Assembly: GCF_900090045.1 (NCBI RefSeq)
Contig: NC_041781.1
Span: 1,782,001-1,846,000, forward strand
Origin: Plasmodium malariae
Taxonomy: Eukaryota; Apicomplexa; Aconoidasida; Haemosporida; Plasmodiidae
Length of the DNA stretch: 64,000 bases
Direction: 5' to 3'
The notes under the pieces are model-generated. The model saw nothing but the letters and a program-made list of their open reading frames with translations. It searched no databases and was not told where the DNA came from. Numbering within the stretch: position 1 is the first letter of the stretch; the number at the start of each line of letters is the position of its first letter. Shown here one piece after another: positions 62,504 through 64,000 of the stretch. The position numbers and the translations under genes were made by a program.

Positions 62504-63043
62504 CTATTTTGGGATTAGGTTCGGGTTTTTCTTCCACAATTCTGATGTATTATAAAGGTTTCTAAAAACATCATATGTCATATCGGATATATGATTTTTA
62601 TCAAAGCTAAGATTTCTTTTCTTGACTTCAGTTTCAATATATGACATTATATCCTTTACTTTTGGATGCTCTTTCTTACCCATTTTAAAATTTTTAGCCA
62701 TATCTTTTTCTTTAAATTGATTTGTTTGCATCATAATTTCTTTTGATATTTTTTCCCGTTTTTTGGCTTCTGAATAAGCATTGAAATCATTAAAAAAAGA
62801 GCCGCCATTTTTTTTTCTATAATGATAACCTATACCCGCTAATGTATTTGCAAGTATTGCTAATCCTAAAACTGCTGATGAAATGAATACTTTCTTTTTA
62901 AATTCTTTCTTTTTCATATTTTTTTCAAATTCATCTAATTTTCCTTTTATATTTTTCATAATTTCATTCTTAGACATACACGGTTTAAACAAGCAGAAAG
63001 CCAACAAAAAACTAAGGAGTGCTAATGTTTTTGTAATCTTCAT
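62504..63043 (-). CDS. early transcribed membrane protein (ETRAMP) type gene
   Basis: An intact single-exon gene of 179 residues. An N-terminal signal peptide (MKITKTLALLSFLLAFCLFK, then PCMSKN) is followed by a short Lys/Glu-rich segment (residues about 27-50). Then comes a membrane span, VFISSAVLGLAILANTLAGI (about 52-73), capped by a YHYRKKNGG positive flank, and a hydrophilic C-terminus of about 100 residues rich in Lys. Signal peptide, short Lys-rich lumenal part, one membrane span and a variable tail is the ETRAMP plan. These proteins sit in the parasitophorous vacuole membrane, mostly in ring stages. In P. falciparum an ETRAMP lies beside REX1/REX2 and CLAG9, which agrees. The C-terminal tail is longer than in many ETRAMPs. 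Start: first ATG, giving a clean signal peptide. Confidence 0.8.
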   Translation of the reverse strand: MKITKTLALLSFLLAFCLFKPCMSKNEIMKNIKGKLDEFEKNMKKKEFKKKVFISSAVLGLAILANTLAGIGYHYRKKNGGSFFNDFNAYSEAKKREKISKEIMMQTNQFKEKDMAKNFKMGKKEHPKVKDIMSYIETEVKKRNLSFDKNHISDMTYDVFRNLYNTSELWKKNPNLIPK

Positions 63044-64000
63044 CCTGAAACATGTAAAAATGGAAGTTACTCACCATTAGATTTTTATACGTATATGCTA
63101 TTACCGTGCGGGGAGTAATACGTTCGATGTGCATAAATGCATATATTTATATGTGCGTACAATTACATATATATATATATATATATATATATGCATACGT
63201 GTATACATGCACACGTATATACACGCATACGTAGTTACATTTATTTACATATGTTTATAAAGAAATGCTCAAAAATACATCGACTCGGGTAAATTTGTGT
63301 ACCTTTCCAAATGGAACTCGACTAACAAACAATTAATAATATTTTATTTTTTAATTTAAAAAATGCGATTACTGTACCAACTCTAATTATTTAGAGGAAG
63401 CTCTTTTTTCCTTCAACGCTGAAGAGGTATAAAAATACATACATATATAAATATGCATAGAAATGCACACACAGAAATTATATACATACTCAAATATACA
63501 TATATACGTACTTTCATAAGTACATACTCATATATATATACTTATACCGTATGAAAGTATTTCTAAACTTTTATAGTTTTTCCGTACTTTCTTATTATTG
63601 CAATTTCTTGTTTAATATATGCTTATTGTATAATTTTTATTTTCTTGTTAACTTTTTCTTTTTTGTGTTTTCAAAAAATAAAAATTATTCCTGTTCGTGT
63701 TTTAACTTTTTTTTTTTTTAAAATTATACTAACTTGTGTGTTAAAGAAGAATGACTAATATTTTTATCGGGTTATTTTTCACTTTTCGCACTATTTACTA
63801 TTAAAAATTATCTAAAAAAAATGTATATTTTTTTTTTTTTCTGAAGTATGGCAAATGAAAAATTTTTATTTTTAAAAATATTTTAGATAAAAAAATTCCG
63901 TGAAAGTAAGCGTAAAATATGTACATATATATATAATTATTTTATTTATTTGTTTGTTTATTTTACTTAAATTTTTTTTTTTTTTACCTAATTATGTAAT
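63044..64000. other. upstream region of the ETRAMP-type gene
   Basis: No coding exon is supported. It contains a (TA)n tract at 63168-63192, TACATA-rich stretches and poly-T runs, and presumably holds the ETRAMP promoter. Confidence 0.6.

Noticed and set aside
1..64000. tRNA and rRNA genes
   Set aside because: No cloverleaf A/B-box pattern or rRNA core sequence was seen; the few GC islands do not fit them.

Overview
The window is nuclear DNA of a malaria parasite (genus Plasmodium). Base composition is extremely A+T-rich, with countless poly-A/poly-T runs and (TA)n tracts. Coding exons carry Asn-, Lys- and Asp/Glu-rich low-complexity inserts. Introns are short and T-rich. Two gene families here are known only from Plasmodium: a nine-exon CLAG/RhopH1 gene and an ETRAMP-type gene. 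The species cannot be fixed by eye. A non-falciparum lineage with GDV1, CLAG9 and REX1-type genes, such as P. malariae or P. ovale, fits.

Layout. 0-8.3 kb is a conserved chromosome-core edge. It holds a KISH/TMEM167 Golgi protein (-), a VPS33 Sec1/Munc18 protein with a very large acidic insert and a one-base frame break in a 47-base poly-A tract (-), and head-to-head with it a four-exon PIG-P subunit of the GPI-GlcNAc transferase (+). A 5.5-kb gap follows, with a strong hairpin and a GC-rich island. At 13.7-15.9 kb is an intact single-exon gene, a candidate GDV1 (+). From 15.9 to 33.2 kb no intact gene is visible. That stretch holds tandem repeats and a few broken coding scraps, including a Trp-containing one at 28.3-28.9 kb.

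33.2-38.2 kb is a multi-exon gene for a very large, repeat-rich, acidic membrane protein, now a pseudogene with several frame breaks and stops. At 41.8-42.8 kb is an intact two-exon secreted Lys-rich protein. 45.5-51.8 kb holds the nine-exon CLAG gene (-), all splice phases closing. 56.0-57.7 kb is a two-exon protein with an N-terminal hydrophobic segment and coiled coil, resembling REX1 (-). 62.5-63.0 kb is the ETRAMP-type gene (-).

The set GDV1-like, exported-type genes, CLAG, REX1-like and ETRAMP matches, as I recall it, the gene content near one end of P. falciparum chromosome 9 (GDV1, GIG, CLAG9, REX1, REX2, ETRAMP). If so, this is the boundary between the conserved core and the subtelomeric host-interaction zone. 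The left genes do housekeeping in secretion, vacuolar traffic and GPI-anchor synthesis. The right genes would act in sexual commitment, rhoptry/channel function and red-cell remodelling.
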